Of a stretch of DNA of 64,000 nucleotides, positions 1 through 9,184 are shown piece after piece (position 1 is the first letter of the stretch; every line of letters starts with the position of its first letter). Location of the stretch: positions 124,001-188,000 of the forward strand of contig NZ_JAIWOY010000006.1 of the NCBI RefSeq assembly GCF_020216525.1, in the 5' to 3' direction. The stretch is from Nocardioides nematodiphilus. Lineage in GTDB: Bacteria > Actinomycetota > Actinomycetes > Propionibacteriales > Nocardioidaceae. The notes beneath the pieces were generated by a model that searched no databases, was not told the DNA's origin, and saw only the letters and a program-made list of their open reading frames with translations. The position numbers and the translations under genes are program-made.

Positions 1-184
1 CGGCACCGAGGGCGCCGCGCAGCCCGGCGGTGCCGAACTGCAGCGTGCCGGCGAAGCGATCGGCCAGGTCGTCGGTGATCCCGGCGTCGAGGAGCGCGGC
101 CAGCTCCGCCCGGGTATCGGGGTCGGGATCCTCGGCCAGCCAGGTGCGGGCGAGCTCGAGCAGGCCAACGTCTCCATCCGTCAT
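1..184 (-). CDS. Phospho-sugar mutase (phosphoglucomutase/phosphomannomutase family), N-terminal part
   Basis: Only the first 61 codons lie in the window; the rest runs off the left edge. The visible N-terminus carries the sequence LQFGTAGLRG, the conserved substrate-contact segment near the start of the alpha-D-phosphohexomutase superfamily. The catalytic serine loop lies beyond the edge. The ATG at 184 is preceded by TACGGT and a 6-nt spacer, a leaderless-type promoter. In Mycobacterium a mutase (pmmB) sits beside deoD, as here (deoD at 2865), so a sugar-1-phosphate/sugar-6-phosphate interconversion tied to nucleoside salvage is plausible. Which sugar is used cannot be told. Confidence 0.85.
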   Translation of the reverse strand, partial: MTDGDVGLLELARTWLAEDPDPDTRAELAALLDAGITDDLADRFAGTLQFGTAGLRGALGA

Positions 185-205
185 GGTCAGACCGTATCCG
201 GCAGG

Positions 206-685
206 ATGACCGTTGTGGACAGGCCCCGACTCAATCGGCACTTCTCCTTCGACACGACCTGGTCGCTCGACGCCACCGTTGCAGCGGTGCGCGACGTGCT
301 CGTCGACCTCGAGCGCTATCCCGAGTGGTGGCCCCAGGTCCGTGCCGTCGCGAAGCTCGGTGACGACGACGCGATCGTGGTCTGCCGCGCCGCACTCCCG
401 TACGCCCTGGAGCTGCGCCTGCACGCGGTGTCACGCGAGCTGCCCACCTTGCGCGTCGACGTCGCCGGCGACCTCGTGGGCTCCGTGGCCTGGACCCTCA
501 CCGAGGAGCCGGGCGGGGGCACGCGGGTCGAGGCGCACCAGGAGGTCGAGCTGACCACCGTCCCGGCTGCGCTGGTCGCCGTCGCCCGGCCGCTGCTCAC
601 CTGGAACCACGACCGGATGATGCGCGGCTGCGCGCTGGGGCTCGACGCCCGGCTCAGCCGGCTCAGCCGGGGATCGGCCGGCTGA
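206..685 (+). CDS. SRPBCC (polyketide cyclase/START-like) family protein
   Basis: A 159-residue soluble protein with the SRPBCC helix-grip pattern: an N-terminal beta strand, a helix ending in LVDLERYPEWWPQV (the usual D-x-x-x-YPEWWP signature), alternating strands, and a long C-terminal helix starting near WNHDRMMRG. Members bind hydrophobic ligands or act as cyclases or chaperone-like factors; the ligand cannot be predicted. It is divergent from the phospho-sugar mutase, with 21 bp between start codons, so their promoters overlap. Its last 23 bp overlap the end of the convergent lysoplasmalogenase-like gene. Confidence 0.8.
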   Translation: MTVVDRPRLNRHFSFDTTWSLDATVAAVRDVLVDLERYPEWWPQVRAVAKLGDDDAIVVCRAALPYALELRLHAVSRELPTLRVDVAGDLVGSVAWTLTEEPGGGTRVEAHQEVELTTVPAALVAVARPLLTWNHDRMMRGCALGLDARLSRLSRGSAG

Positions 686-1346
686 GCGGCACCGCGTTCG
701 GGAGCAGCCGCGGACTGGCCTCGCGCAGCACCCCGAGGACGATGAGCAGCTGGGCGGCGCAGTAGGTCGCCATCACCCAGAAGTCGTGCCCGGGCTGGGT
801 CCACACGTCGAAGGCGTCCAGCGCGATCAGGCTGTCGGAGACCATGAAGATCCCCGCGCCGATCCAGGTCAGGGCGTTGACGCCGCTGGCCAGCGTCGCC
901 ATCGCCGCGAGGCAGCAGCCGTAGATGATGACCGCCGAGGCGAGCACGCCCGCCGCCGGGACGCACGCCACGAGGAGGGCCAGCAGCGCCAGCCCGTACG
1001 GCGTCAGCCAGGCGCGCCGCACCTGCCACAGGCTCCGCTCGCGGTAGGGGAGGAACCCGCGGATGTAGCAGAGCTGCGCGATCAGGAACGAGCCGAGCAT
1101 CGCCCCGAACTGGGCGTCGTCGTGCAGCAGCCGCGGGACCGAGTCGCCGAGCCAGGAGAAGAGCAGCGCCCACCGGGTCAGGTCGAGCAGCCGGTCGCGA
1201 TGCGGCGCGGCCGTGATCAGGAAGAGCGCCAGCGCCGGCATCAGCAGCACCTGGGTGGCGTCGGCGAGCGCATGCGCACCGCTGACGTCAGCGACCAGAT
1301 GGACGGTCGTGACGGCGACGTAGGGTGCGAGCAGTGCAGGGCGCAT
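663..1346 (-). CDS. YhhN/TMEM86 family protein (lysoplasmalogenase-like)
   Basis: A 227-residue polytopic membrane protein with about seven or eight hydrophobic segments and the YhhN features FSWLGDSVP and IAQLCYIRGF (polar and acidic residues in the membrane core). Family members hydrolyse the vinyl-ether bond of lysoplasmalogens; activity of actinobacterial members is inferred. I start at ATG 1346 because TAGGGT lies exactly 7 nt upstream (leaderless); a GTG three codons earlier is the alternative. A TGACCGTTCGGTCA palindrome at 1381-1394 lies 21 nt upstream of this -10, over the -35 area, so TetR-type repression is likely. Convergent with the SRPBCC gene, overlapping by 23 bp. Confidence 0.8.
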   Translation of the reverse strand: MRPALLAPYVAVTTVHLVADVSGAHALADATQVLLMPALALFLITAAPHRDRLLDLTRWALLFSWLGDSVPRLLHDDAQFGAMLGSFLIAQLCYIRGFLPYRERSLWQVRRAWLTPYGLALLALLVACVPAAGVLASAVIIYGCCLAAMATLASGVNALTWIGAGIFMVSDSLIALDAFDVWTQPGHDFWVMATYCAAQLLIVLGVLREASPRLLPNAVPLSRPIPG

Positions 1347-1380
1347 GGCCCGCACCCTATCGGCGGCGAGCGGCGCGAAT

Positions 1381-1394
1381 TGACCGTTCGGTCA
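1381..1394. promoter_or_regulatory. TetR-type operator palindrome TGACCGTTCGGTCA
   Basis: Six-bp arms TGACCG/CGGTCA around TT. The site overlaps the last codon of the aldo/keto reductase and lies upstream of the yhhN-like promoter. The same arms occur at 60721-60734. Palindromes of this form are typical TetR-family operators; the regulator is not in the window. Confidence 0.5.
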
Positions 1395-2393
1395 CATGTC
1401 GATCGAGCTCATGTCGCCGTACCGTGCTCCGCGCACCGCCTCGCGCGGCACCGCGGTGCTCAGCGCCGCCAGGTCGTCGGGGCTCAGCGCGATGTCGGCG
1501 GCGCCGACGTTCTCCTCCAGGTAGCGCACCCGCTTGGTCCCGGGGATCGGCGCGACGTCATCACCCTGCGCCAGCACCCAGGCCAGCGCGAGCTGCCCGG
1601 GCGTGACCCCCTTCTGCTGCGCGATCGCCTTGACCCGGTCGACCAGGGTGAGGTTGGCGGCGAGGTTCTCGCCCTGGAAGCGCGGGAAGTACGGCGTCGA
1701 GCGGCTATCGCCCTCGCCCGGCTCGGAGGTGATCGCGCCGGTGAGGATGCCCCGGCCGAGCGGGGAGTACGGCACCAGGCCGATCCCGAGCTCGCGGATC
1801 ACCGGCAGGATCTCGTCCTCGAGATCGCGGGTGAAGAGGCTGTACTCGGTCTGCAGCGCCGTGATCGGGTGGACGGAGTGGGCGCGCCTGATCGTCTCGG
1901 CGCTCGCCTCCGACAGGCCGAGGAAGCGGACCTTGCCGGCGTCGACCAGCTCCTTCATCGCTCCGACCGTCTCCTCGATCGGGACGGACTTGTCGACGCG
2001 GTGCTGGTAGTAGAGGTCGATGTGGTCGACGCCGAGTCGCTCGAGGGAGGCGTCGCACGCGGCCCGTACGTACTCCGGGCTGCCGTTGATCCCGAGGCGG
2101 GTGCCGTCGGGGAGGCGCTCGTTGCCGAACTTCGTCGCGAGCTGCACCTGGTCACGACGCCCGGCGATCGCCTTGCCGACGAGGCGCTCGTTGGTGAACG
2201 GGCCGTACATGTCGGCGGTGTCGAGGAAGGTGACGCCCAGGTCGAGCGCGCGGTGGATGGTGTCGATGCCGCTCTGCTCGTCGGGGGCTCCGTAGAACTC
2301 CGACATGCCCATGCAGCCCAGCCCGAGGGCCGAGACGGTGAGGGGAGCGGAGGTGCCGAGGGTGCGGGTGGGAAGGGTCATGCCTCCACTCAA
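1392..2393 (-). CDS. Aldo/keto reductase
   Basis: A 333-residue NADPH-dependent TIM-barrel oxidoreductase of the AKR superfamily (YhdN/AKR13-like). Visible family features are [12 protein letters not shown] near the N-terminus, [13 protein letters not shown] with the catalytic Asp and Tyr, LATKFG with the catalytic Lys, and DLYYQHRVD with the active-site His; the C-terminal [16 protein letters not shown] binds the cofactor phosphate. The physiological aldehyde or ketone is unknown. Its ATG overlaps the stop of the upstream MerR gene in an ATGA arrangement, so the two are translationally coupled and the reductase is probably the MerR target. Confidence 0.92.
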   Translation of the reverse strand: MSGGMTLPTRTLGTSAPLTVSALGLGCMGMSEFYGAPDEQSGIDTIHRALDLGVTFLDTADMYGPFTNERLVGKAIAGRRDQVQLATKFGNERLPDGTRLGINGSPEYVRAACDASLERLGVDHIDLYYQHRVDKSVPIEETVGAMKELVDAGKVRFLGLSEASAETIRRAHSVHPITALQTEYSLFTRDLEDEILPVIRELGIGLVPYSPLGRGILTGAITSEPGEGDSRSTPYFPRFQGENLAANLTLVDRVKAIAQQKGVTPGQLALAWVLAQGDDVAPIPGTKRVRYLEENVGAADIALSPDDLAALSTAVPREAVRGARYGDMSSIDM

Positions 2394-2827
2394 CGACTTG
2401 GAGTGCGCTCCAAGTCAAGCGCGTTGTCGCGAGTCGTCCCGTCGAGGCAGGCGGGCTCGATCCGATGCCCGACCTGGTCGAGATAGAGGTCGATCTTGAC
2501 GTCGATCGCGGCCAGGTGCGCCTGGACGGCGGCGAGCTCGTCGAGGACCCGCTCCCGGTGGGCGCGCAGCAGCTCGAGCCGCTCGAGCTCGTTGCCGCCG
2601 CCGGTGCGGATCATCGCCGCGTAGCGGCGCACGTCGCGGATCGGCATCCCGGTCGCGCGCAGCCGGGTGACCATCTCGATCCAGCTCAGGTCGGTGTCGG
2701 TGTAGCGCCGGTGGCCGCTCGCCGAGCGCCCGACCGGATGGGCCATCAGCCCGTCGCGCTCGTAGTAGCGCAGCGTGTCGGCGCTCAGCCCCGACGCTGC
2801 GGCCGCCTCCGCAATGGTCATCGCCAT
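2390..2827 (-). CDS. MerR family transcriptional regulator
   Basis: A 145-residue regulator: winged helix-turn-helix at residues 3-70 ([20 protein letters not shown], then [11 protein letters not shown]), followed by a dimerisation coiled coil rich in Leu, Glu and Arg. There is no C-terminal metal-binding cysteine cluster; only one Cys lies near the end, so a metal sensor is unlikely and an organic or redox effector is more probable. The ATG at 2827 has TACGCT 7 nt upstream (leaderless); a second ATG two codons later is possible. It overlaps the aldo/keto reductase by 4 bp, as is common for MerR-AKR pairs. Confidence 0.9.
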   Translation of the reverse strand: MAMTIAEAAAASGLSADTLRYYERDGLMAHPVGRSASGHRRYTDTDLSWIEMVTRLRATGMPIRDVRRYAAMIRTGGGNELERLELLRAHRERVLDELAAVQAHLAAIDVKIDLYLDQVGHRIEPACLDGTTRDNALDLERTPSR

Positions 2828-2864
2828 GGGATCGAGCGTACGACCCGGCGCGGCGCCGCGCCGC

Positions 2865-3665
2865 TCAGATCTCGGGGACGATCCGCGAGAGCAGCGCGCC
2901 CATCCGGCTGGCGGCGGACCGACCGGCCTCGAGGACCTCCTCGTGGTTGAGGGGCTGGTCGCTGATGCCGGCGGCGAGGTTGGTGACCAGGCTGATGCCG
3001 AGGATCTCCATCCCGGCCTCGCGGGCCGCGATCGCCTCCAGCGTCGTCGACATGCCGACCAGGTGGCCGCCGATGACACCGGCCATCCGGACCTCCGCCG
3101 GGGTCTCGTAGTGGGGGCCGGGGAACTGGACGTAGACGCCCTCGTCGAGGCTCGGGTCGAGCTCGCGGGCCTTGGCGCGCAGGCGCGAGGAGTAGAGGTC
3201 GGTGAGATCCACGAAGTTGGCGCCGACCAGCGGCGAGGTGCCGGTGAGGTTGATGTGGTCGCTGATCAGCACCGGGGTGCCGGGCGACCAGGACGGCTTG
3301 AGACCCCCGCAGCCGTTGGTGAGCACGATCGCGCGGCAGCCCGCAGCGGCGGCCGTACGGACCGGGTGCGCGACCGCGGCGACGTCGCGCGCCTCGTAGT
3401 AGTGGGTGCGGCTGAGGAAGACGAGCAGGTTCTTGTCGCCGGCGCGGACGCTGCGGATCTTTCCGCTGTGGCCCGCGACCGCGGCGGCCTTGAAGCCGGG
3501 CACGTCGGTGGTGTCGATCTCGGCGGTGGCGGTGCCGAGCGCGTCGACGGCCGGCAGCCAGCCGCTGCCGAGCACGAGGGCGACATCGTGGCGCTCCACG
3601 CCGGTGAGTCGGGCGAGCGCGGCGGCCGCCTCCTGGGCGAGCTCGTACGGCGAGGCGTCGGTCAT
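2865..3665 (-). CDS. deoD: Purine nucleoside phosphorylase
   Basis: A 266-residue trimeric-type (PNP/MTAP family 2) enzyme that cleaves purine nucleosides with phosphate to base and ribose-1-phosphate. Motifs visible: VLGSGW (phosphate loop), RTHYYE, NGCGGLKPSW, FPGPHYETPAEVRM, and VTNLAAGIS with the purine-contact Asn. Length matches family members of about 265-275 residues. The ATG at 3665 has TAGGGT 6 nt upstream, indicating a leaderless mRNA. With the phospho-sugar mutase at the left edge and adenosine deaminase at 24821 it belongs to a purine salvage neighbourhood. Confidence 0.93.
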   Translation of the reverse strand: MTDASPYELAQEAAAALARLTGVERHDVALVLGSGWLPAVDALGTATAEIDTTDVPGFKAAAVAGHSGKIRSVRAGDKNLLVFLSRTHYYEARDVAAVAHPVRTAAAAGCRAIVLTNGCGGLKPSWSPGTPVLISDHINLTGTSPLVGANFVDLTDLYSSRLRAKARELDPSLDEGVYVQFPGPHYETPAEVRMAGVIGGHLVGMSTTLEAIAAREAGMEILGISLVTNLAAGISDQPLNHEEVLEAGRSAASRMGALLSRIVPEI

Positions 3666-3802
3666 GGGAAGACCCTAGTCGGGCCGCCGCGACGCTGTGG
3701 AGAGGCCGGCCCGACCCGCTCGTGTGGACGCTGGCGGGACGGGTTCGTACCTCCTGTGGACAGCCGTTTGCAGCTCTCCGGGAGCCGCCGCACCGTGGCG
3801 CC

Positions 3803-4222
3803 ATGAGCACTCCCACCTTGAAGTCCCAAGCCGACGTCGAGCTGATGTGGCGCGTCCTGATGACGCCGCTGGGCTGGCGCGGGCGCTCGTTGTGGTTCGT
3901 CCTGGTGGCGCCCGACGATCGCCCGATCCCACACGTCTACGAGATCGCCGACCTGCCCGACACGATCGACCCCGGCGGCCACGCCGCCGCGGCCGAGCTG
4001 TGGCGTGACCTGCTCTCCGAGGTGCTGCCGGGCGGGCGGATCGCGCTGCTCCTGACCCGATCGGGGTCGGGGGATCCGGTCCGGGCCGACCGTCCGATCG
4101 CGGCGGGCACGTACGCCGCCTGTCGCGCCGCGGGTGTGCCGCTCGAGGTGATCCATCTGGCCACCGATGACGACATCGTGCCGCTGTCCGCCGACGCCGT
4201 CCTCGCCAGCGACACGCCGTGA
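3803..4222 (+). CDS. Hypothetical protein, 139 aa
   Basis: A soluble alpha/beta protein I do not assign to a family. It has an early LMWRVLMTPLGWRGRSLWF segment, a central LLPGGRIALLLTRSGSG strand-turn, and an acidic C-terminus. There is no signal peptide, membrane segment or cysteine motif. The start is taken at ATG 3803, where coding character begins; the frame is open further upstream, but that part is compositionally unlike protein. It is followed after 53 bp by the membrane protein at 4276, which has its own promoter. Confidence 0.6.
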   Translation: MSTPTLKSQADVELMWRVLMTPLGWRGRSLWFVLVAPDDRPIPHVYEIADLPDTIDPGGHAAAAELWRDLLSEVLPGGRIALLLTRSGSGDPVRADRPIAAGTYAACRAAGVPLEVIHLATDDDIVPLSADAVLASDTP

Positions 4223-4275
4223 TGTGAGGCATCAGACCAGGACCGACGGTGCGCGCGGCCTCTAGGGTCGACACC

Positions 4276-5346
4276 GTGACGGAGCGAGCGAACGAGATGA
4301 GCGAGACGAACGAGAGCCCCGACCCCGGGTTCCTGGCGGACCTCAAGGACGCCGTGTCCCTGCGCACCGTGATGCTGGTCGTCGGGGTGCTCCTCGTGCA
4401 GCTGGCGTTCGTCGCCTCCTACGTCGGTGCCTTCCACCATCCAACCCCGCACGACGTCCCCGTCGGTGTCGTCGCGCCCCCACAGCAGGCCGCGCAGCTC
4501 ACGCAGAAGCTCGACGCCGCCGCCGGTCATCCGCTCTCGCCCGAGGTCGTGCCCGACCGGGCGACGGCGGTGCGGCGGATCACGTCGACCGACCTCTCCG
4601 GTGCGCTCATCGTCGACCCCGCCTCGACCACCGACGAGCTGCTCGTCGCCTCGGGTGGCGGCGCATCGCTGGCTACCGCGCTCGAGCAGCTCGCCACGCA
4701 GGTCGGTGCGCAACAGGGTCGCTCGGTGAAGGTCACCGACATCGTGCCGCTGCAGTCCGGTGACGCCCGCGGGCTGAGCGGCTTCTACCTGGTCATCGGC
4801 TGGCTCGTCGGGGGCTACCTGGTCGCCTCCTTGTTGGGCGTGGCCAAGGGATCGCGACCCGCGACGCCTCGTCGGGCCACGATCCGGCTCGGCGCGACCG
4901 TGCCGTACGCCCTCGCCTCCGGGCTCGGCGGCGCGCTCATCGTCGATCAGTGGCTCGGCGCCCAGACCGGGCACTTCTGGGCCCTGTGGGGGCTCGGCAC
5001 GCTTCTGGTGCTCTCGTCGGCGACCGTGACGATGGCGTTCCAGGTGCTGTTCGGGACGATCGGCATCGGGCTGACCGTGCTGCTCTTCGTCGTCCTCGGC
5101 AACCCCAGCGCGGGCGGGGCGTACCAGTCGCACCTGCTGCCCTCGCTGTGGCGGACGGTGGGTGGCTGGATCCCCAACGGCGCCGGCACGGACGCGGTCC
5201 GGCGGATCGTCTACTTCGACGCCCATGGCGTCGGCAGCAGGCTGGCCGTCATCGTCGCCTACATCGTCGTCGGCGTCGTGGTCACGCTCGGCGCGTCGGT
5301 CCTGCGTGCCCGCGCCGGTCTCGGGCGCCGGGCACACGCAGGCTAG
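4276..5346 (+). CDS. Multi-pass membrane protein, ABC-2 permease/DUF3533-like
   Basis: A 356-residue protein with one N-terminal transmembrane helix (about 30-52), a large extracytoplasmic region of some 120 residues, then about five C-terminal helices ending in a basic tail. This topology is that of the YhgE/Pip and DUF3533 type within the ABC-2 exporter superfamily; its substrate and any partner ATPase are unknown. GTG 4276 is chosen because TAGGGT lies 7 nt upstream. The first residues are encoded by a repetitive GAGCGA/GAACGAG stretch. Convergent with the GH18 gene, 7 bp apart. Confidence 0.65.
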   Translation: MTERANEMSETNESPDPGFLADLKDAVSLRTVMLVVGVLLVQLAFVASYVGAFHHPTPHDVPVGVVAPPQQAAQLTQKLDAAAGHPLSPEVVPDRATAVRRITSTDLSGALIVDPASTTDELLVASGGGASLATALEQLATQVGAQQGRSVKVTDIVPLQSGDARGLSGFYLVIGWLVGGYLVASLLGVAKGSRPATPRRATIRLGATVPYALASGLGGALIVDQWLGAQTGHFWALWGLGTLLVLSSATVTMAFQVLFGTIGIGLTVLLFVVLGNPSAGGAYQSHLLPSLWRTVGGWIPNGAGTDAVRRIVYFDAHGVGSRLAVIVAYIVVGVVVTLGASVLRARAGLGRRAHAG

Positions 5347-5353
5347 GCCGGCC

Positions 5354-6364
5354 TCAGACGAGTTGGTCGACGGAGCCGAGGCGCCACACGGCGACGCCAC
5401 CGACGCCGAGATCGCGGGCCAGCTGCAGGCGCAGGGCGTAGGAGCGGGCGTCGGCCCACCACAGCACCGTGCCGTCGGAGAGCCGCGCGGTCCACTCGCC
5501 GGCGGCGCCGTTCCACGTCGCCGTCGCGCCGTCGTCGGCGACGAGCCGACGCGCCTCGTCGTCGGTGACACTGCGTCCGGTGCCGTGCGTGGGCCAGGTG
5601 TAGCCGTAGCCGCCGAAGCCGAGCCGGGCCTTGTGCCTCGGCACCTGCTCGAGCAGCGCCGTCATGGTGGTCCGCTGCCACGCCAGCGGTCCGATCGGCC
5701 CCGGCCCGCTCCAGCCCGGGCCGTGGTCGTCGTAGGTCATCAGGTCGATGACGTTCGCGAACCGGCCCAGGCGACGCAGCAGGTAGCCGTGGTCGCGGTA
5801 GGCCGCCGTCGAGCTCTGTGCGCTCACGTCGACCGAGACGGTGCGCGCGTGCGGCATCCGACGCTGGAGCGCCCGGACCAGAGCGACGAGGCCGGCCCCG
5901 TCACGGCGCTGGACGAGCTCGAGATCGACGTTGACCCCGTCGTACCCGCCCCGGCGGACCGCGCGGGCGAGCTGCCGCGCGACGCGGTGCCGGTGCGCGG
6001 CCGACGAGAGCAGCCGGTGCGCGGCTGCCCGATCGAAGTCGCCCAGGCGGTTGCTGTAGTTGCTCAGCACGATCTCGACGTGGAGGCCGGCCGCATGCCC
6101 CGCGCGTGCCAGCTGCGCGGCGTTGGCCTGGTCCGGGTCGGTGATCGTGCGTCCGCTCGGCTGCAGCGTCACGCCGTCGATCGACAGCATGCTCACCCCG
6201 GACGCATTGGCCCGGACGACGCTGGCATCGTCGCCGGAGAGCACCCAGCCGATGACGCTCAGCCCGGCCGGACGGGCCTGAGCCGAGGTCGCCAGGGAGG
6301 AGGGCACGGCGACGCCGGCCAGGAGGAGAGCGGCGACGAGCGTGCGTCGCAGGACCGGTGCCAT
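5354..6364 (-). CDS. Secreted glycoside hydrolase family 18 protein
   Basis: A 336-residue protein with a signal peptide (residues 1 to about 30, ending near AQA) and a GH18 TIM barrel. The catalytic signature is YDGVNVDLEL, a form of DGxxxDxE with the acid Glu present. Downstream barrel residues include DLMTYDDHG and a C-terminal GVGGVAVWRLG, as in the chitinase/YaaH-like peptidoglycan hydrolases of this family. Substrate could be chitin, another GlcNAc polymer or peptidoglycan. The ATG at 6364 follows CAGGCT and 6 nt, a C-variant of the leaderless -10 used elsewhere here. Confidence 0.85.
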   Translation of the reverse strand: MAPVLRRTLVAALLLAGVAVPSSLATSAQARPAGLSVIGWVLSGDDASVVRANASGVSMLSIDGVTLQPSGRTITDPDQANAAQLARAGHAAGLHVEIVLSNYSNRLGDFDRAAAHRLLSSAAHRHRVARQLARAVRRGGYDGVNVDLELVQRRDGAGLVALVRALQRRMPHARTVSVDVSAQSSTAAYRDHGYLLRRLGRFANVIDLMTYDDHGPGWSGPGPIGPLAWQRTTMTALLEQVPRHKARLGFGGYGYTWPTHGTGRSVTDDEARRLVADDGATATWNGAAGEWTARLSDGTVLWWADARSYALRLQLARDLGVGGVAVWRLGSVDQLV

Positions 6365-6404
6365 GACCTCAGCCTGTCACGTCGTGGTGACGCGACCCCG
6401 CTCC

Positions 6405-6857
6405 TCAGTGCTCGATCGACCGGCAGGGGCGGGTGCGCAGCGAGCGTACGTAGTCGGCCGGCGCATCCGCGGCCTCCGCGGCCTCCGCGATGGTGCCGAG
6501 ATAGTGCGCCGACGGCAGCCCGCCCTCGTACGCGTCGAGCACGTAGGTCCACGCCAGCACGTCCGAGTTCAGCGTGTTGATCCGCACCTTGGTGCGTCGG
6601 TAGAGCCCGGTGTCGGTGGCCTGCCACTCGTCGAGGGTGCGCTCGTCCTCGCGGGTGACGTCGTAGATCGCGACGAAGACCTGCTCGAAGGGGTCGGGCA
6701 CGATCGTGGCGAGCGCGCCGTCCCAGCCGTGCTCCTCGCCACCGAAGGTGAGGCGCCAGGCAGTCAGCCATCCCGTGGTCCGCAGCGGGGAGTGGGGACA
6801 GCGCTGCGCCATCAGGGCAGGGTCGAGGTTGGCCCCATAGGCGGCGTACAGGCTCAC
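6405..6857 (-). CDS. Gamma-glutamylcyclotransferase-like protein
   Basis: A 150-residue protein starting SLYAAYGANLDP, the YGxN substrate-binding loop of the GGCT/AIG2-like fold, with the later acidic stretch EDERTLDEWQA supplying the usual catalytic Glu region. Family members release 5-oxoproline from gamma-glutamyl compounds; the actual substrate is unknown. I prefer GTG 6857 over upstream codons because TAACGT stands 7 nt before it (leaderless) and the family normally begins within a few residues of the YGxN loop. Divergent from lpdA with 70 bp between starts. Confidence 0.75.
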   Translation of the reverse strand: MSLYAAYGANLDPALMAQRCPHSPLRTTGWLTAWRLTFGGEEHGWDGALATIVPDPFEQVFVAIYDVTREDERTLDEWQATDTGLYRRTKVRINTLNSDVLAWTYVLDAYEGGLPSAHYLGTIAEAAEAADAPADYVRSLRTRPCRSIEH

Positions 6858-6927
6858 GTGCGCAACGTTACCGATGGGTGTCGTAGGCGACATGGGGTGG
6901 GCGCGTCGCGCGCACTAGGCTTGGGGC

Positions 6928-8325
6928 GTGACCCACTTCGATGTCCTCGTCCTCGGCGCTGGCCCCGGTGGCTACGTCGCCGCCATCCGTGCCTCCCAGC
7001 TCGGCAAGTCCGTTGCCGTCGTGGAGGAGAAGTACTGGGGTGGTGTCTGCCTCAACGTCGGCTGCATCCCCTCCAAGGCGCTGCTCAAGAACGCGGAGCT
7101 CGCCCACACGCTGACCCACGAGAAGGCCAAGTACGGCATCGAGGGTGACGCGACGATGTCGTACGGCCCGACGCACGCGCGCTCCCGCCAGGTGAGCGCC
7201 GGCATCGTCAAGGGCGTCCACTTCCTGATGAAGAAGAACAAGATCACCGAGGTCGACGGCTGGGGCACCTTCACCGGCCCGAAGTCGATCAACGTGGTGA
7301 AGGACGGTCAGACGACCGAGCACACCTTCGACGACCTGATCATCGCGACGGGCGCCACCGTGCGCTCGGTCCCGGGTGTCACCCCGAACGGCCAGAACAT
7401 CGTCACGTACGAGGAGCAGATCCTCACCGACCAGCTCCCCAACTCCGTCATCATCGGCGGCTCGGGCGCCATCGGCGTCGAGTTCGCGTACGTCATGAAG
7501 AACTTCGGTGTCGACGTCACCATCGTCGAGTACGCGGACCGGATGGTCCCGACCGAGGACGCCGACGTCTCCAAGGAGCTCCTCAAGCACTACAAGAAGC
7601 TGGGCGTCAACGTCCTGCTCTCCACCGCGGTCAAGGGCGCCGTCGACACCGGCAGCGGCGTCGAGGTCACGGTCGCTCCTGCCGCCGGCGGCGAGGAGCA
7701 GGTCATCAAGGCCGACAAGATGCTCGCGGCCTTCGGGTTCGCCCCGCGCCTCGAGGGCTATGGCCTCGAGGCCACCGGCGTCGAGACCACCGAGCGTGGC
7801 GCGATCAAGACCGACGAGTTCGGCCGGACGAACGTCCCCGGCGTCTACGCCATCGGTGACGTCACCGGCAAGATGATGCTCGCCCACGTCGCCGAGGCCC
7901 AGGGCGTCGTCGTCGCCGAGGTCATCGCCGGCGTCGAGACGATGCCGGTCGAGATCGACTTCATCCCGCGCGCGACCTACTGCCAGCCCCAGATCGGCTC
8001 GTTCGGCTACTCCGAGCAGCAGGCCAAGGACAAGGGCTACAACGTCAAGACCGCGACGTTCCCGTTCTCGGCCAACGGCAAGGCCATGGGCCTCGGCGAG
8101 CCGGTCGGCTTCGTCAAGGTGATCGCCGACGCCGAGCACAACGAGATCATCGGCGCCGCCATGATCGGCCCCGACGTGACCGAGCTGCTCCCGGTGCTGA
8201 CGCTGGCGCAGAAGTGGGACCTCACCGCCGACGAGGTCTCCCGCAACGTCTTCGCCCACCCGACTCTGGGCGAGGCCGTCAAGGAGGCCGTGGAGGGCAT
8301 CGTCGGCCACATGATCAACTTCTAG
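6928..8325 (+). CDS. lpdA: Dihydrolipoyl dehydrogenase (E3)
   Basis: A 465-residue flavoprotein disulfide reductase that reoxidises dihydrolipoamide in 2-oxoacid dehydrogenase and glycine cleavage complexes, passing electrons to NAD. FAD site [10 protein letters not shown] at the N-terminus; redox disulfide in [16 protein letters not shown] site [12 protein letters not shown]; second FAD segment [11 protein letters not shown]-terminal dimer-interface His-Glu in [12 protein letters not shown]. All catalytic residues are present, unlike the paralogue at 9185. GTG 6928 is preceded by TAGGCT and 6 nt (leaderless). A strong hairpin follows at 8363. No other complex subunit lies nearby. Confidence 0.96.
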   Translation: MTHFDVLVLGAGPGGYVAAIRASQLGKSVAVVEEKYWGGVCLNVGCIPSKALLKNAELAHTLTHEKAKYGIEGDATMSYGPTHARSRQVSAGIVKGVHFLMKKNKITEVDGWGTFTGPKSINVVKDGQTTEHTFDDLIIATGATVRSVPGVTPNGQNIVTYEEQILTDQLPNSVIIGGSGAIGVEFAYVMKNFGVDVTIVEYADRMVPTEDADVSKELLKHYKKLGVNVLLSTAVKGAVDTGSGVEVTVAPAAGGEEQVIKADKMLAAFGFAPRLEGYGLEATGVETTERGAIKTDEFGRTNVPGVYAIGDVTGKMMLAHVAEAQGVVVAEVIAGVETMPVEIDFIPRATYCQPQIGSFGYSEQQAKDKGYNVKTATFPFSANGKAMGLGEPVGFVKVIADAEHNEIIGAAMIGPDVTELLPVLTLAQKWDLTADEVSRNVFAHPTLGEAVKEAVEGIVGHMINF

Positions 8326-8362
8326 TCGACGCCGTCCGGCACGCACGACGCCGGCCAGGCAG

Positions 8363-8394
8363 CGAAGGCCCCCGCCGATCGGCGGGGGCCTTCG
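8363..8394. terminator. Bidirectional intrinsic terminator hairpin
   Basis: A perfect 32-bp palindrome, CGAAGGCCCCCGCC plus its complement around GATC. It lies between lpdA and the convergent lipoprotein gene and can terminate both. The same stem core recurs at 54079-54117. Confidence 0.85.
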
Positions 8395-8410
8395 TCGTCG
8401 GTCGCGTGCG

Positions 8411-9019
8411 TCAGCAGGTGTGCGTGCCCTTGCGCAGGGCGGCGACCCTGCCCTGAGCGTTGACGACCACCGTCTTGGCCCTCTTGCCCTTCGGGCCGAC
8501 GCAGACCTGGGTGCCGGTGCCGTCCTGGCCGACGACCTTGATGACGTACGGGGTGCCGGCGCGCCGGCTGTTCCGCTTCACGTAGCGCTTGGAGCGCTTG
8601 ACCATCTTCGGGGTGGCGATGGCCTTGAGGTCGGACAGGTCGCCCGTGCCGAGGGCGGCCTGGCGGGCACCGAGGAACTCCTCGCCGAGGGTGGCGGCGG
8701 GGTCGTTCGTGAACGTGCCGAGGTCGGCATCGACTCCGGTGGCGTCGAGACCGGCCCGGAGCTTCTGCTGGGTGGCCGGGTCGAGCTTGGCGAGCAGGTC
8801 CTTGGCGGCCTGCATGCCCTTCTGCTTGGTCTCGTCGGAGAGACCGGCGGCGGCCGACTGCGCAGCCGAGGCCGCCTGGGAGGCGGCGGCGGCCTTGAGG
8901 TCGTTCGCCTTGCTCGCGGCGGCGCTCTTGACGTCGCTGGAGCTGCAGCCGGCGAGGGACCCGGCTGCGAACAGGGCACCGACGGCTGCCGAGATCAGTC
9001 GTGTGTGTCGCATGTTCAT
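8411..9019 (-). CDS. Putative lipoprotein, 202 aa
   Basis: Signal peptide with lipobox GSLAGC at residues 20-25, so the mature protein is probably lipid-anchored outside the cell membrane. It continues with an Ala/Ser/Lys-rich helical stretch (about 28-75) and ends in a small Lys/Arg-rich beta domain with two Cys (VCVGP near the end and the C-terminal residue) that could form a disulfide. No family recognised. ATG 9019 has GGAAGG 5 nt upstream; a second ATG two codons later is worse placed. Convergent with lpdA across a shared hairpin. Confidence 0.75.
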   Translation of the reverse strand: MNMRHTRLISAAVGALFAAGSLAGCSSSDVKSAAASKANDLKAAAASQAASAAQSAAAGLSDETKQKGMQAAKDLLAKLDPATQQKLRAGLDATGVDADLGTFTNDPAATLGEEFLGARQAALGTGDLSDLKAIATPKMVKRSKRYVKRNSRRAGTPYVIKVVGQDGTGTQVCVGPKGKRAKTVVVNAQGRVAALRKGTHTC

Positions 9020-9184
9020 CAGAACCTTCCGATCGTGGCGCCGCCCCATGCGGCGCCCGTGGTGAAGCGCTGATGGGACGGCGGTCCGGTGCGCTCCTGA
9101 CGGCATACCGGCGGAATGTGTCCCAGGTCACCGCCGTGGTCGGGGCGAGGCTGCGTTCCACGCCTGGACTGACACAATGGGCCC

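Noticed and set aside
4279..4312. GAGCGA/GAACGAG near-repeat at the start of the membrane protein gene as a binding array
   Set aside because: It is in-frame coding (TERANEMSETNES) and such Glu/Arg-rich starts arise by codon bias; no regular spacing.
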